From contig JAJDYX010000010.1 of NCBI GenBank assembly GCA_022824945.1, positions 1-64,000 on the forward strand: DNA of 64,000 nt, read 5' to 3'. The translations under genes and the position numbers were made by a program. A model generated the notes under the pieces. It was not told the origin of the DNA, made no database searches, and worked only from the letters and a program-made list of their open reading frames with translations. Source of the stretch: Candidatus Latescibacterota bacterium. Its GTDB lineage: Bacteria > Latescibacterota > UBA2968. This document shows positions 8,974-17,848 of this stretch, piece after piece; the first letter of the stretch is position 1, and every line of letters starts with the position of its first letter.

Positions 8974-10338
8974 TTAATTTTTAATTCCTAATTCACAAAG
9001 CTGCGGGGCAAGCCCTATATAGGATTGAGGCGTTAGATTTTTCAGGTGTTTGAGGTCTGCTTGTGGGAGGTTGAGGGTATTGAGAAAGTTATCGAGGTCG
9101 TCCTTTGTAATCTCTGTGCCCCGGGTGAGGTCTTTCATAAGTTCGTAGGCGTTTTCATATCCGTTTTTTCGCATGACAGTTTGCACGGCTTCACCGAGGA
9201 TTTCATAGGCGTTTTCGAGATCGCTGGCAATGGCCTGTTTATCAATGGCGACCTTGCTCATGCCATTCAGGAGAGATTTCAAGGCGAGACACGCATGGCC
9301 GATGGCCGGACCAATATTGCGACTGGCAGAAGAGTCAGACAGGTCGCGCTGGAGACGCGAGACTGGTAATTTGGTCGATAGATGTTCGAGCAGGGCCGTG
9401 CTGATGCCCAGATTGGCTTCGGCATTTTCAAAATCGATGGGATTGACTTTGTGGGGCATAGTCGAAGACCCGACTTCTGAGGCAACTGTTTTCTGACGAA
9501 AATAGGATAGGGATATATAGGTCCACATGTCGCGGGCAAAGTCGAGCGAGATGGTGTTGAAACGGACGATCAGGTGAAAAATTTCAGCCATATAATCATG
9601 CGATTCAATCTGTGTGGTGAGGGGATTGAATGTGAGGCCGAGACGCTGAACAAAATCGCGGGCGAGGTCGTGCCAGCACACATTGGGATAAGCCGCGACA
9701 TGCGCGTTGTAATTGCCGGTAGCACCATTAAATTTACCGAGGTATTCGAGTTGTGTCGCCTGTTTGATTTGTCGTTGCCAGCGATAGACAAATACGGCGA
9801 GTTCTTTACCCATTGTGGTAGGGGTGGCGGGTTGGCCGTGCGTGCGCGCGAGTACAGGGAGGTCTTTAGTGTCTTTTGCGAGTTGTGAAGTGATCTGTGT
9901 AACTTGTTGTGCCAGTGGGAAAAAGACATCTTTTATAGCGGATTTGAGCATGAGCGCGTGAGCGAGATTGCTTATGTCTTCAGAAGTGCAGCAAAAGTGC
10001 ACGGCTTCACTTATGTCGGCAAGCGATGTTTCCTCAAGGCGTTCTCTGACGTAGTATTCGACGGATTTGACATCGTGATTGGTGACCTTTTCAATTGCGA
10101 CAACGCGCTGAGCTTGCTGTTCATCGAACGTGTCTATCCATGATTTCAACATCTGGTGTTCAGCATCTGTAAATGCACGGACGTGTGTGAGTTCGGGATG
10201 TTCTGATTGAAATCGCAACCATTCGATCTCAATTTGCACGCGGTAGGCTATTAGTGCAAAATGCGAGAGACAGGGAACGAGGTCTATCAAGCGGCTCGTG
10301 TAGCGATTGTCCAGGGGAGAGAGTGCGGTGAGGGTCAT
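8974..10338 (-). CDS. purB: Adenylosuccinate lyase
   Basis: Fumarase/aspartase-superfamily enzyme of purine synthesis that cleaves SAICAR and adenylosuccinate. It begins TLTALSPLDNRY and carries the superfamily signature GSSTMPHKVNPIDFEN near residue 295, plus ARTHGQPATPTTMGKE. From ATG 10338 (AAGGA seven bases ahead) the protein has 454 residues, like the E. coli PurB subtype. The open frame runs 62 codons further upstream, but that part overlaps the next small gene and is not family-like. Confidence 0.96.
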   Translation of the reverse strand: MTLTALSPLDNRYTSRLIDLVPCLSHFALIAYRVQIEIEWLRFQSEHPELTHVRAFTDAEHQMLKSWIDTFDEQQAQRVVAIEKVTNHDVKSVEYYVRERLEETSLADISEAVHFCCTSEDISNLAHALMLKSAIKDVFFPLAQQVTQITSQLAKDTKDLPVLARTHGQPATPTTMGKELAVFVYRWQRQIKQATQLEYLGKFNGATGNYNAHVAAYPNVCWHDLARDFVQRLGLTFNPLTTQIESHDYMAEIFHLIVRFNTISLDFARDMWTYISLSYFRQKTVASEVGSSTMPHKVNPIDFENAEANLGISTALLEHLSTKLPVSRLQRDLSDSSASRNIGPAIGHACLALKSLLNGMSKVAIDKQAIASDLENAYEILGEAVQTVMRKNGYENAYELMKDLTRGTEITKDDLDNFLNTLNLPQADLKHLKNLTPQSYIGLAPQLCELGIKN

Positions 10339-10348
10339 GGGGATTCCT

Positions 10349-10543
10349 TTATTGATCTTCCGGATCGCCGTATTCGAGGGGATCGTCATCATCGGGAAAT
10401 TCAAAAACATAGCCGCACGGGCATATCGGATGATCAGACTCGCGCGGGGTGTTGCATTCGGGGCAACGTTCAACGGGTTTGTAGAGGTACTTGGCCAGTA
10501 TGACAATGATGAGGACGATGGCAAATATGGTGGTGTAGAACAT
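10349..10543 (-). CDS. Small membrane-anchored zinc-ribbon-like protein
   Basis: The 64-residue product has one N-terminal membrane helix (TTIFAIVLIIVILAKYL). A Cys-rich segment (CPECNTP...PICPCG) follows, spaced like a small zinc ribbon, and the tail is very acidic. It ends 10 bases before purB, on the same strand, and follows a terminator. No named family is recognised; the function is unknown. The Cys pairs and a compact helix-plus-ribbon layout support its being a real gene. Confidence 0.65.
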   Translation of the reverse strand: MFYTTIFAIVLIIVILAKYLYKPVERCPECNTPRESDHPICPCGYVFEFPDDDDPLEYGDPEDQ

Positions 10544-10546
10544 TGC

Positions 10547-10582
10547 GAAAAAAATAACAGGCGGGGAATTTTCCCGCCTGTT
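10547..10582 (-). terminator. Rho-independent terminator (minus strand)
   Basis: A 10-bp perfect stem, AACAGGCGGG / CCCGCCTGTT, is followed on the minus strand by a T-rich run. It lies 12 bases past the stop of the 58-residue gene at 10594-10770. Confidence 0.8.
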
Positions 10583-10593
10583 TATTTGTGTGT

Positions 10594-10770
10594 TCAGGTC
10601 GTGCCCATATCGCCTTCTCTTGCAACGGCTTCGACTGATTTTTCCCGCGCGTTGGTGATGAGTTGGTCTATGCGTTCCTGAAGGGTTTTAATGTCTTGCT
10701 CGAAATCGTCGAGTTCTTTGACGAGGTCATCGAAATCGAGCCTGATCGCGTTCGCCTTCCTCAAACCCAT
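10594..10770 (-). CDS. 58-residue coiled-coil protein
   Basis: A minus-strand gene too short for usual ORF cut-offs. ATG 10770 is preceded by AAAGGA with ideal spacing, and it ends in TGA at 10594-10596, followed at once by a strong terminator. The product starts MGLRKANAIRLDFDDLV and is mostly one charged amphipathic helix with heptad-like hydrophobics (LVKELDDFEQDIKTLQERI). No family is recognised. The RBS, ORF and terminator together make it convincing as an independent small gene. Confidence 0.65.
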   Translation of the reverse strand: MGLRKANAIRLDFDDLVKELDDFEQDIKTLQERIDQLITNAREKSVEAVAREGDMGTT

Positions 10771-10863
10771 TAGATTTCCTTTCTGATACGGGATGGCATC
10801 AGGGAGAGAAGGGGAGGGAGTCTGGGAAAGGGAATAGGAATATAGGACAAGGTAGGGATGTCG

Positions 10864-11778
10864 TCAAGGAAGATTCGCCAACAATGCGTCGATTTGATCT
10901 CGGGTGGGGATCGCGGGTTGAGCACCTGCTTTGCCGACGGTGAGAGCGCCCGCAGCACACGCAAAGCGGATGGCGGTTTCAAGAGGTTGGTTTTCACTTA
11001 AAGCGCAGGACAATGCGCCATTGAAGGCATCGCCAGCACCTGTGGTATCTATTGCTGTGGCTTTAAAAGCCGGTATATGCAGGGTTTGGTCGGGCGTCGC
11101 CAAAAATGCGCCCTGTGCTCCCAGGGTGATGATGGCGTTTTTGGCACCTTTTTGGAGGAGTTTCGCGGCTGCTTTTGCGATATTTTTCGGGCTATTGGGG
11201 ACGATGCCCGTGAGATGTTCGGTTTCGGTTTGATTGGGTGTAATGAGAAAGAGATGAGACCAGATTTCTTCTGGCAGATCTGCTGCTGGCGCTGGATTGA
11301 GTACGACGCGGGTCTTGTTTTTGGTCAATAGAGATGCGGCATGGACGACGGTTTCAAGCGGAATTTCGAGTTGAAGCAAGCATATTTCTGCGTTTTTATA
11401 GACCCGATCCTGAATTTGATCGGGTGACAGGGCTGCATTTGCGCCTGAAGCAACCACAATGCTGTTTTCCCCGCGCTCATCAACGAGGATAAATGCAATA
11501 CCTGATGGTAAATCGGGATCGGATACAATCCACCGAGTGTCGATCCCTTCGCGTTGAAAGGCCGATAGCGCTTGTGCGCCAAAATCGTCACAACCTATGC
11601 GCGCTACGAATGTGACCTGCGCCCCTGCACGGGCCGCGGCAACGGCCTGGTTGGCACCTTTGCCACCTGCAGCAGTAAAAAATGTGCCGCCGAGTACTGT
11701 TTCACCGGGGGTTGGCAATTTGCTGGCGCGAATAACCAGATCGGTGTTGGAACTCCCGATGACAAGGACCTGGGCCAT
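10864..11778 (-). CDS. rbsK: Ribokinase (PfkB family)
   Basis: A 304-residue PfkB-type sugar kinase that phosphorylates ribose to ribose-5-phosphate. It has the N-terminal substrate motif GGKGANQAVAAARAGA and the C-terminal ATP/anion-hole motif DTTGAGDAFNGAL with the catalytic Asp. Length and motif order match RbsK. No ribose transporter is nearby, so its physiological sugar is inferred. Confidence 0.93.
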   Translation of the reverse strand: MAQVLVIGSSNTDLVIRASKLPTPGETVLGGTFFTAAGGKGANQAVAAARAGAQVTFVARIGCDDFGAQALSAFQREGIDTRWIVSDPDLPSGIAFILVDERGENSIVVASGANAALSPDQIQDRVYKNAEICLLQLEIPLETVVHAASLLTKNKTRVVLNPAPAADLPEEIWSHLFLITPNQTETEHLTGIVPNSPKNIAKAAAKLLQKGAKNAIITLGAQGAFLATPDQTLHIPAFKATAIDTTGAGDAFNGALSCALSENQPLETAIRFACAAGALTVGKAGAQPAIPTRDQIDALLANLP

Positions 11779-11886
11779 GGAGAACCTCTCAGAATATTAC
11801 ATAAATAACGTATATATCGCCCAATATAATACCAATATGACCTGAAAATCTACCGGAAAATCCCTCTATTTGTGCATGCGTCATTC

Positions 11887-11915
11887 TTGACTTGATAGGT
11901 GGGTTTGCTTATGTT
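11887..11915 (+). promoter_or_regulatory. Candidate sigma-70 promoter for bamD-nadD
   Basis: TTGACT (11887-11892), a 17-base spacer, then TATGTT (11910-11915). It is in the divergent gap between rbsK and bamD, about 155 bases ahead of bamD. The rest of this 292-base gap shows no convincing gene. Confidence 0.5.
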
Positions 11916-12070
11916 GTGAAAGTCTTATATGTTTGAGGATTTTGAAAACGAAGCGCGGGAAAAACGCGCCCTTTTTATTTTAGAAACTGGGGAACATTAC
12001 ATAATCTGCATCGTTTATCAGACAGGACGATATGTTAACGGTTCTTTAGAATTATGCAGATTGGCGGATT

Positions 12071-12844
12071 ATGAGACGATTTTTATATATCTGTTGTGCG
12101 TGTTTGCTCGCGTTGAGCGTGGGGTGTGCACAAAAAAAATACAGGCGCTTGAGCCCAGAGGTGTATTACAAAGACGCGCAAGATGCACTGAAAAATAAGA
12201 AGTGCTATGACGCCGAGTTGCTGTTTAGAAATATGCTATCGGATTTTCCCGGGTCTCATTTGTCAGATGAGGCACAGTTTGGATTGGGCAAAGCTTTTCA
12301 GTGTCAAAAAGATTATGTGACAGCTATTTTTGAATACGAACGCCTGCTCAACGAATATCCCGTGAGTCCGTATGCCGCCGAAGCGCGGTTCCAGATCGGC
12401 GAGTGTTATTATCAAGATGCGCGCGATATTCACCACGACCAGGATGAAACGCACAAGGCGATTCGAGAATTTGCGCGGTTTATCGAAGACTATCCACAAA
12501 GCGATCTCGTATCTCAAGCAGAGGAAAGAATTAAAGCGTTGCGCAATCAACTGGCCCAGAAGGATGTCATGATTGCATACGATTATATTCTGTGGAAATA
12601 TTATACTTCGGCCAAACTCTACGCGGAAGGCGTATTGAAGGAATATCCCGGCACAGAGTCTGCTTTGGAGGCGCGCTTTATTATTGCACAGGTCAATTTG
12701 AAGACTGGGGCACTCGACGAAGCGCTCAATGAACTTACATTGCTGATAGGACAGGATTTACCGGAGAAGTTGAAGGAAAAAGTCATTGAAGAGATGGAAA
12801 AAATAAAAAAAGCGCAGTCCAAATTGCGCGTTGAAAAACCTTAG
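12071..12844 (+). CDS. bamD: Outer membrane assembly lipoprotein BamD-like
   Basis: The 257-residue protein has a lipoprotein signal peptide (LALSVGC, acylated Cys at about residue 19) and TPR-type repeats: YYKDAQDALKNKKCYDAE, FQCQKDYVTAIFEYERLLNEYP and AIREFARFIEDYP. This is the BamD/YfiO pattern, an essential periplasmic partner in beta-barrel assembly. Its presence shows an outer membrane. It abuts nadD with one base between the stop and the next ATG. Confidence 0.88.
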   Translation: MRRFLYICCACLLALSVGCAQKKYRRLSPEVYYKDAQDALKNKKCYDAELLFRNMLSDFPGSHLSDEAQFGLGKAFQCQKDYVTAIFEYERLLNEYPVSPYAAEARFQIGECYYQDARDIHHDQDETHKAIREFARFIEDYPQSDLVSQAEERIKALRNQLAQKDVMIAYDYILWKYYTSAKLYAEGVLKEYPGTESALEARFIIAQVNLKTGALDEALNELTLLIGQDLPEKLKEKVIEEMEKIKKAQSKLRVEKP

Positions 12845-12845
12845 G

Positions 12846-13427
12846 ATGGCAAAGCGCGTTGGCATTTTCGGCGGGACATTTGATCCCATCCACATTGGGC
12901 ATTTAATTATCGGGCAGGAAATTATGCTCCAATGCGCGCTTGATCGGGTTGTGTTTATGCCGTCGGGCGACCCTCCGCTCAAACACACTATGACTTCGGC
13001 TGAAGATCGCGCGATGATGGTCAGCCTGGCTGTGCGCGATTATCCGGGATTTGAACTGAGTCGATTTGAATTGTCGCGCCCCGGAAAATCCTATACGATT
13101 GATACCTTGCGTCACTTGCGTCGGAATATGAGCAAGAACCCAAAGATATTCTTGATCATTGGCGCTGATAATGCCGTTGAAATGGGCGACTGGTTCGACC
13201 CAGAAGGCGTGTTGGATCTGGCTCACGTACTCGTAGCTGAACGTCCGGGTTTTGAGCGCGCGCGCGTTGATCCTGCTTTCCAATCCAGGATGCAGTTTGT
13301 TGAAACACCTCTGATAGATATTTCATCAACGGCGATCAGGGAACGCGTGCGCACCAGAAAACCGATTTCTTTTTTGGTTCCCGACGCTGTCGCAGATTAT
13401 ATTAGAACCCAGGGGTTATATCTTTAA
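12846..13427 (+). CDS. nadD: Nicotinate-nucleotide adenylyltransferase
   Basis: NAD biosynthesis enzyme that adenylates nicotinate mononucleotide. It starts AKRVGIFGGTFDPIHIGHL with the (H/T)xGH nucleotidyltransferase motif and ends with the ISSTAIRERV signature motif (SSTxIR). ATG 12846 is preferred. A TTG at 12831 inside bamD is in frame but adds residues the family lacks. It is translationally coupled to bamD. Confidence 0.95.
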   Translation: MAKRVGIFGGTFDPIHIGHLIIGQEIMLQCALDRVVFMPSGDPPLKHTMTSAEDRAMMVSLAVRDYPGFELSRFELSRPGKSYTIDTLRHLRRNMSKNPKIFLIIGADNAVEMGDWFDPEGVLDLAHVLVAERPGFERARVDPAFQSRMQFVETPLIDISSTAIRERVRTRKPISFLVPDAVADYIRTQGLYL

Positions 13428-13468
13428 GGGTAGAGAGCGAGAACCCATAACTTTTGACGGATTTTGTT

Positions 13469-13720
13469 ATGAGCGAAGAAAAACACGAAGCCGAATGTCC
13501 CAGACTTGGAGGTATGCCCGAAGCCCGGATTCAGCGTTATTTTTGTGTGGATGATGACAAGTGTCACGCCCTGTCGCGCGTATCAAAAGATGCCAAAATC
13601 CTTTCAAAAGAAGCCAAAGAAATTGTTGTGATAGGTGAGGTCGTCAAAGGGTGGATCGTGGAATTGGAAGTGCCCGCTACTGATGGCGTGGTTCGCATGG
13701 ACCTTGTGGCAAAGCCGTGA
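13469..13720 (+). CDS. Small hypothetical protein
   Basis: The 83-residue product starts MSEEKHEAECPRLGG and has three Cys and one His in its first 35 residues (ECPRLGG, RYFCVDDDKCH), suggestive of metal binding, followed by a short beta-rich end. No family is recognised. It lies between nadD and zapA on the same strand, and only a weak SD is visible. An in-frame TTG at 13454 is an alternative start. Confidence 0.55.
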   Translation: MSEEKHEAECPRLGGMPEARIQRYFCVDDDKCHALSRVSKDAKILSKEAKEIVVIGEVVKGWIVELEVPATDGVVRMDLVAKP

Positions 13721-13723
13721 TAG

Positions 13724-13766
13724 AGCCCTGCCCACCCATCTCAAGGAGCTGGGGACTGGGAGGGCT
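13724..13766. other. Intergenic hairpin between two plus-strand genes
   Basis: AGCCCTGCCCA pairs with TGGGAGGGCT (one bulged base) around a loop of about 22 bases. No T-run follows, so it is not a canonical terminator. It could be an mRNA-stability or processing element. It is followed by an 'agctgaaagctga'-style intergenic phrase. Confidence 0.35.
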
Positions 13767-13789
13767 AACTGCTGAAAGCTGATTATATT

Positions 13790-14086
13790 ATGTCCCATTC
13801 TGATGATTTACATAAGACGAAGGTGACGATCTTTGGCTCTGAATATGTACTCAGCAGTGAGGAGTCGGAGGAATATACCTCTAAAATTTCAAATTTTGTC
13901 AATCAAAAGATGCACCAAATTGCCGAGACCGAAAATACGGGTGATACCACCCGGATTGCACTGATGGCTGCATTTGATATTGCCGCTCAAATTGTGCATC
14001 AACGCACTCGGCGTAGAGATGACCACATTCGCGTGGACGAAGCACTCAGGCGTTTGGAGCAGCATATAGATGACGCAAAAAAATGA
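13790..14086 (+). CDS. zapA: Cell division protein ZapA
   Basis: A 98-residue FtsZ-ring-associated protein. Its N-terminal part (KVTIFGSEYVLSSEESEEYTS) is the ZapA beta/alpha head that binds FtsZ. The region about 45-98 is a long alpha helix (ALMAAFDIAAQIV...EALRRLEQHIDDAKK) for tetramer formation. Size and pattern match the family. Confidence 0.88.
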   Translation: MSHSDDLHKTKVTIFGSEYVLSSEESEEYTSKISNFVNQKMHQIAETENTGDTTRIALMAAFDIAAQIVHQRTRRRDDHIRVDEALRRLEQHIDDAKK

Positions 14087-14150
14087 GAAGAGAGAGGGCC
14101 TCACACAAAGACACAAAGATACAAGAAGCGGGAATAGGGAGCTTTTAGTC

Positions 14151-14843
14151 TCACTTTGTCAACCAGTACTTAAAAATTGTAAATAAAATTTTCCACCCTG
14201 CCTTGAGGGTGCCTTTTAGAGTGCCGGTAATTTTGGAAACGCCGATACGTTTTCTATAACTTACCGGCACTTCTTGTATTTTTAACGCCTGTTTTGCTGC
14301 TTTGACCTGCATTTCTACTGTCCATCCAAAAGTCTTATCCCGCATATTTAAGTCCAGGAGTGTCAGATAGCGAATCGCTCGAAAAGGTCCCAGATCTGTA
14401 TAGGATACGCCAAAGAGGATTTTGATAAGGCTGGTGGCCAGACGGTTGCCAAAGCGCGCCTGAATCATCAGTGCACCGGGTTCGCTATTGCCCAAAGTGC
14501 GCGAGCCAATCACGAGGTCAGCGCGATTTTCCAGGATGGGTGCAATTAGATCTGGCATTTCGTTGGGGTGATCGCTGTAGTCGCCATCGAGAAAGACAAC
14601 GATGTCTGGCTCATTGGTTGCTGCTATGCCAGCGAGGCAGGCAGAACCGTATCCACGGCGATTTTCTCGAACAATGTGTGCGCCCATTGCGGCAGCTAAT
14701 TTTGCTGTTTGGTCAGTTGATCCATTATCGACGACGATGATTTCGGTGGGTAAATGACCGGGAATATCGCCAATTACTTTTTCTATGGCATCCTGCTCGT
14801 TAAAAACTGGAATAATAACTGAGATGCGAGTGGGATCGGGCAT
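14151..14843 (-). CDS. Family 2 glycosyltransferase (polyprenyl-phosphate type)
   Basis: The 230-residue GT-A fold enzyme starts TRISVIIPVFNEQDAIEKVI, then has IIVVDNGSTDQT, GYGSACLAGI and the DXD-like VVFLDGDYSDHP. This arrangement is like dolichyl/undecaprenyl-phosphate mannose or glucose synthases. It lacks C-terminal membrane helices, so it acts as a peripheral cytoplasmic-face enzyme, probably making a lipid-linked sugar. The sugar specificity cannot be read. AAGGA precedes the ATG. It converges on zapA. Confidence 0.85.
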   Translation of the reverse strand: MPDPTRISVIIPVFNEQDAIEKVIGDIPGHLPTEIIVVDNGSTDQTAKLAAAMGAHIVRENRRGYGSACLAGIAATNEPDIVVFLDGDYSDHPNEMPDLIAPILENRADLVIGSRTLGNSEPGALMIQARFGNRLATSLIKILFGVSYTDLGPFRAIRYLTLLDLNMRDKTFGWTVEMQVKAAKQALKIQEVPVSYRKRIGVSKITGTLKGTLKAGWKILFTIFKYWLTK

Positions 14844-15110
14844 GAGGATGTCCTTCTCAAATGTGGGTTATCCGTGCCTGTATTCGCGAAAGAGATAACC
14901 TCCTGTGTTGATCGAAGAAGTTTTTTAATTTTAATAATATTGCAAGATAAGGAGATGCTCTGAATTTGTCAGATATTAAATCTATGAGCATTGTGGGAGT
15001 CGGCTTTTTTCTTGACCTTAATTTCGCTTTATCGTAATTTTTGGAAATTCATAGATACTTATAAGTTATTGAAATATTGTATTGTCTAACAATCAATTAC
15101 TGGAATTGAA

Positions 15111-16535
15111 ATGGATGTTATAAAAGGGGCACAGGTCGAGGGACGGCGCAGTGTTGAACGCGTTGGGACCGGTTTGCAAATCCGTCTGGTACATCCCGAT
15201 GGAATTGGGGAAGCAATTGGGTTGCAGCGCGGCGATGTCTTAGAAATGGTCAATGGACATCCCATGCGCGATCCCATTGATTATCGCTTTTACATGGGCG
15301 AAGAAGACGTGTCGGCTTTGGTACGGCGAGGCGGGGATCGATTTTTATTTGAAATTGAAAAAGATATCGAAGACGATTTGGGCGTGGATTTTGAAGATAT
15401 GCCCATTCTCAAATGCGATAACAAGTGTGTTTTTTGCTTTTTGCATCAGATGCCCAAAGGTCTGCGCAAGACCCTGTATTACCAGGATGATGACTATCGA
15501 TTGTCTTTTCTGCACGGAGCTTATGTCACGCTGACTAACCTATCTGAGGATGAATTTCAGCGCATTATTGATCAAAAATTGAGTCCAATGTACATCTCGG
15601 TTCACGCAACAGATCCCAAATTGCGAGCCGAGTTGCTCGGTCGCAGGCGGGCTACACCCGTTTTGGATCGGATTGATATCTTAGCTATGCATGGGATTCA
15701 GATGCACGCGCAAGTAGTCTTATGCCCGGGTATCAACGATGGCCAGGCACTCAAACAGACGGTTTTTGATCTTGCAGCGCGTCATCCGCGTGTTGAATCT
15801 CTGGGCGTTGTGCCGCTGGGATTGACCAAATTTCGCAAAAATCTTCCCAGGTTAAATCCTGTGACACACGCCGATGCTGTCAGGGCAATCCGCGAGATAA
15901 AAGCATGGCAGGGTATGTTAAAGAAACGCCTGGGTACGCGCTTTGTGTATTTAGGCGATGAAATGTATTTGATGGCGGGCCAATCTGTGCCTCCGCAATC
16001 TGAATACGATGGGTTTCCGCTTGTCGAAAACGGAATTGGCATGGTTCGTCGTTTTATCGACGGATTTGAAAGTCGGATTGAGGATCTCGAGCATTTAGCA
16101 TTACCGCCGCAGTGTTTTGTTCTTGTAACGGGTATGTTGGGCACACATTTTTTGGATGCAATGGTCAAACGCCTGAACAAAATCTCGTGGATTGATGTCC
16201 GTGTTGTACCTGTGGTCAATCGCTTTCTTGGCGAAGGGATAACGGTTTCTGGATTGCTATCAGGACATGATATTGGTCGCGCCCTTACTGATGCCTCTAT
16301 CAGAAGCGATGAGATAGTTCTGTTACCTCCCAACTGCTTGAATCATAATGGATTATTTTTGGATGATCTCTTGCTTAAAGACCTGGAGCAGCAGGTGGCC
16401 TGTCGGATCATTGTGGGTACTTACGATCTGGTGGAGACCATTCAAAATGCCGTTGACGGTACGTCGGCCTCTGTGGGTGCTGGCAGTGAAATTGTGGCGC
16501 ACCCGTATATTTCGTCACATCAGATGGAGAATTAG
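15111..16535 (+). CDS. DUF512 PDZ/radical-SAM-like iron-sulfur protein
   Basis: The 474-residue protein begins with a PDZ-like segment (GIGEAIGLQRGDVLEMVNGHP). A Cys triad follows at about residues 102, 106 and 109 (KCDNKCVFCF), as expected for a radical-SAM-type [4Fe-4S] cluster. The DUF512 C-terminal domain (MLGTHFLDAMVKRLN; FLGEGITVSGLLSGHDI) follows. The family is widely conserved and commonly sits beside der, as here, but its reaction is unknown. The gap upstream (14844-15110) holds no gene. Confidence 0.88.
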   Translation: MDVIKGAQVEGRRSVERVGTGLQIRLVHPDGIGEAIGLQRGDVLEMVNGHPMRDPIDYRFYMGEEDVSALVRRGGDRFLFEIEKDIEDDLGVDFEDMPILKCDNKCVFCFLHQMPKGLRKTLYYQDDDYRLSFLHGAYVTLTNLSEDEFQRIIDQKLSPMYISVHATDPKLRAELLGRRRATPVLDRIDILAMHGIQMHAQVVLCPGINDGQALKQTVFDLAARHPRVESLGVVPLGLTKFRKNLPRLNPVTHADAVRAIREIKAWQGMLKKRLGTRFVYLGDEMYLMAGQSVPPQSEYDGFPLVENGIGMVRRFIDGFESRIEDLEHLALPPQCFVLVTGMLGTHFLDAMVKRLNKISWIDVRVVPVVNRFLGEGITVSGLLSGHDIGRALTDASIRSDEIVLLPPNCLNHNGLFLDDLLLKDLEQQVACRIIVGTYDLVETIQNAVDGTSASVGAGSEIVAHPYISSHQMEN

Positions 16536-16538
16536 GCA

Positions 16539-17843
16539 ATGGGCGTCGTGGCGATTGTGGGGAGGCCAAATGTTGGCAAATCAACGCTCTTTAATCGGCT
16601 GGTTGGCGAGCGTAAAGCTGTGGTAGATGACTTTCCCGGTGTTACGCGCGATCGCAACTATGCCCAGTGTACCTGGAATGGCAGAACGTTTACGCTGGTC
16701 GATACGGGCGGATATGTGCCCAATTCAGACGAAATAATGGCCGATCTGGTTTCTCGGCAGGTCGAGCTTGCTTTGGGGGAAGCAGACCTGTTGCTCTTTG
16801 TGGTAGATGCAGTGACTGGCCCTACGGATTACGACGCAATTATGGCGCGCAAGATCCGAGACTCAGGCGCGTCTTATCGGCTGATTGTTAACAAAGTCGA
16901 TAAAGATGAGAACGAAGCCGATGGCACGGCCTTTTACGGCCTCGCCTTGGGCGATCCGCTGTGCGTCTCTGCTATCAATGGACGGCAATCGGGTGACTTG
17001 CTGGATGAAATCCTCACCTGTTTGCCAGAAGAAGAAAGCGACTCACAAGAAGAATTGCCCCCTCGAATCGCGGTATTGGGCCGTCCGAACATGGGTAAAT
17101 CTACCTTTGTGAACCGTCTGCTGGGGCAGGAACGGGTAGTGGTGAGCGAGATTCCAGGAACGACTCGCGATGCGATAGACCTCTCGATGGAACGCAATGG
17201 ACAGCCATTTGTTATCGTTGACACAGCGGGTTTGAGGCGGCGGACGCGCGTCAAAGAGCAAGTCGATTTTTACAGTTCGCTCCGTACTGTGGAAAGCCTT
17301 GAGCGATCCGATGTGGCGATTGTGTTGGTTGATGCAGTGGAAGGATGTACAGTACAGGATGTCAAAATTTCAGAACGCGCTATTGCGCTGGGCAAGGGGC
17401 TGATCGTAGGCATCAACAAATGGGACTTGATGGAAAAAGACGGCCACACAGCCGATAAAATAGCTCAACAAATCCGCTCGCGCTTTGTACATCTCGAAAA
17501 CTATCCCATTGTTTTTCTCTCGGCACTTACGGGACAACGCGCATGGCGCGTTATTGATTTGGCTCTGGATGTGGCACTGAAACGTCGCCATCGCATTTCA
17601 ACGGGCGATTTGAACGACTTTTTGACGCATCTCAATGCAACAACGGCTCCGCCTACCAAAAATGGACGGGTCTTTCGCATGTCTTTCTGCGTTATGCCGC
17701 GCAGTGCACCGCCAACCATTCTCTTTTTTACCGGGCGTCCCAAAGATGTTCCCGTGCACTACCGCCGGTTTTTAGAGCGCAGACTCAGACAGACGTTTGA
17801 CTTTTTTGGCACACCCATCCGCATCTTATTTAAAAAGAAGTAA
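16539..17843 (+). CDS. der: Ribosome biogenesis GTPase Der (EngA)
   Basis: The 434-residue protein has two tandem GTPase domains: G1 motifs GRPNVGKS near residue 8 and GRPNMGKS near 182, G3 motifs DTGG and DTAG, and G4 motifs NKVD and NKWD. A C-terminal KH-like domain follows. The protein assists 50S subunit assembly. It starts 3 bases after the DUF512 gene, so the two are co-transcribed. The first domain has the usual Der form with DDFPGVTRDR. Confidence 0.97.
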   Translation: MGVVAIVGRPNVGKSTLFNRLVGERKAVVDDFPGVTRDRNYAQCTWNGRTFTLVDTGGYVPNSDEIMADLVSRQVELALGEADLLLFVVDAVTGPTDYDAIMARKIRDSGASYRLIVNKVDKDENEADGTAFYGLALGDPLCVSAINGRQSGDLLDEILTCLPEEESDSQEELPPRIAVLGRPNMGKSTFVNRLLGQERVVVSEIPGTTRDAIDLSMERNGQPFVIVDTAGLRRRTRVKEQVDFYSSLRTVESLERSDVAIVLVDAVEGCTVQDVKISERAIALGKGLIVGINKWDLMEKDGHTADKIAQQIRSRFVHLENYPIVFLSALTGQRAWRVIDLALDVALKRRHRISTGDLNDFLTHLNATTAPPTKNGRVFRMSFCVMPRSAPPTILFFTGRPKDVPVHYRRFLERRLRQTFDFFGTPIRILFKKK

Positions 17844-17848
17844 TATTT

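Noticed and set aside
11929..12198. 89-codon plus-strand frame ahead of bamD
   Set aside because: It runs out of frame into the bamD signal peptide and has no SD.
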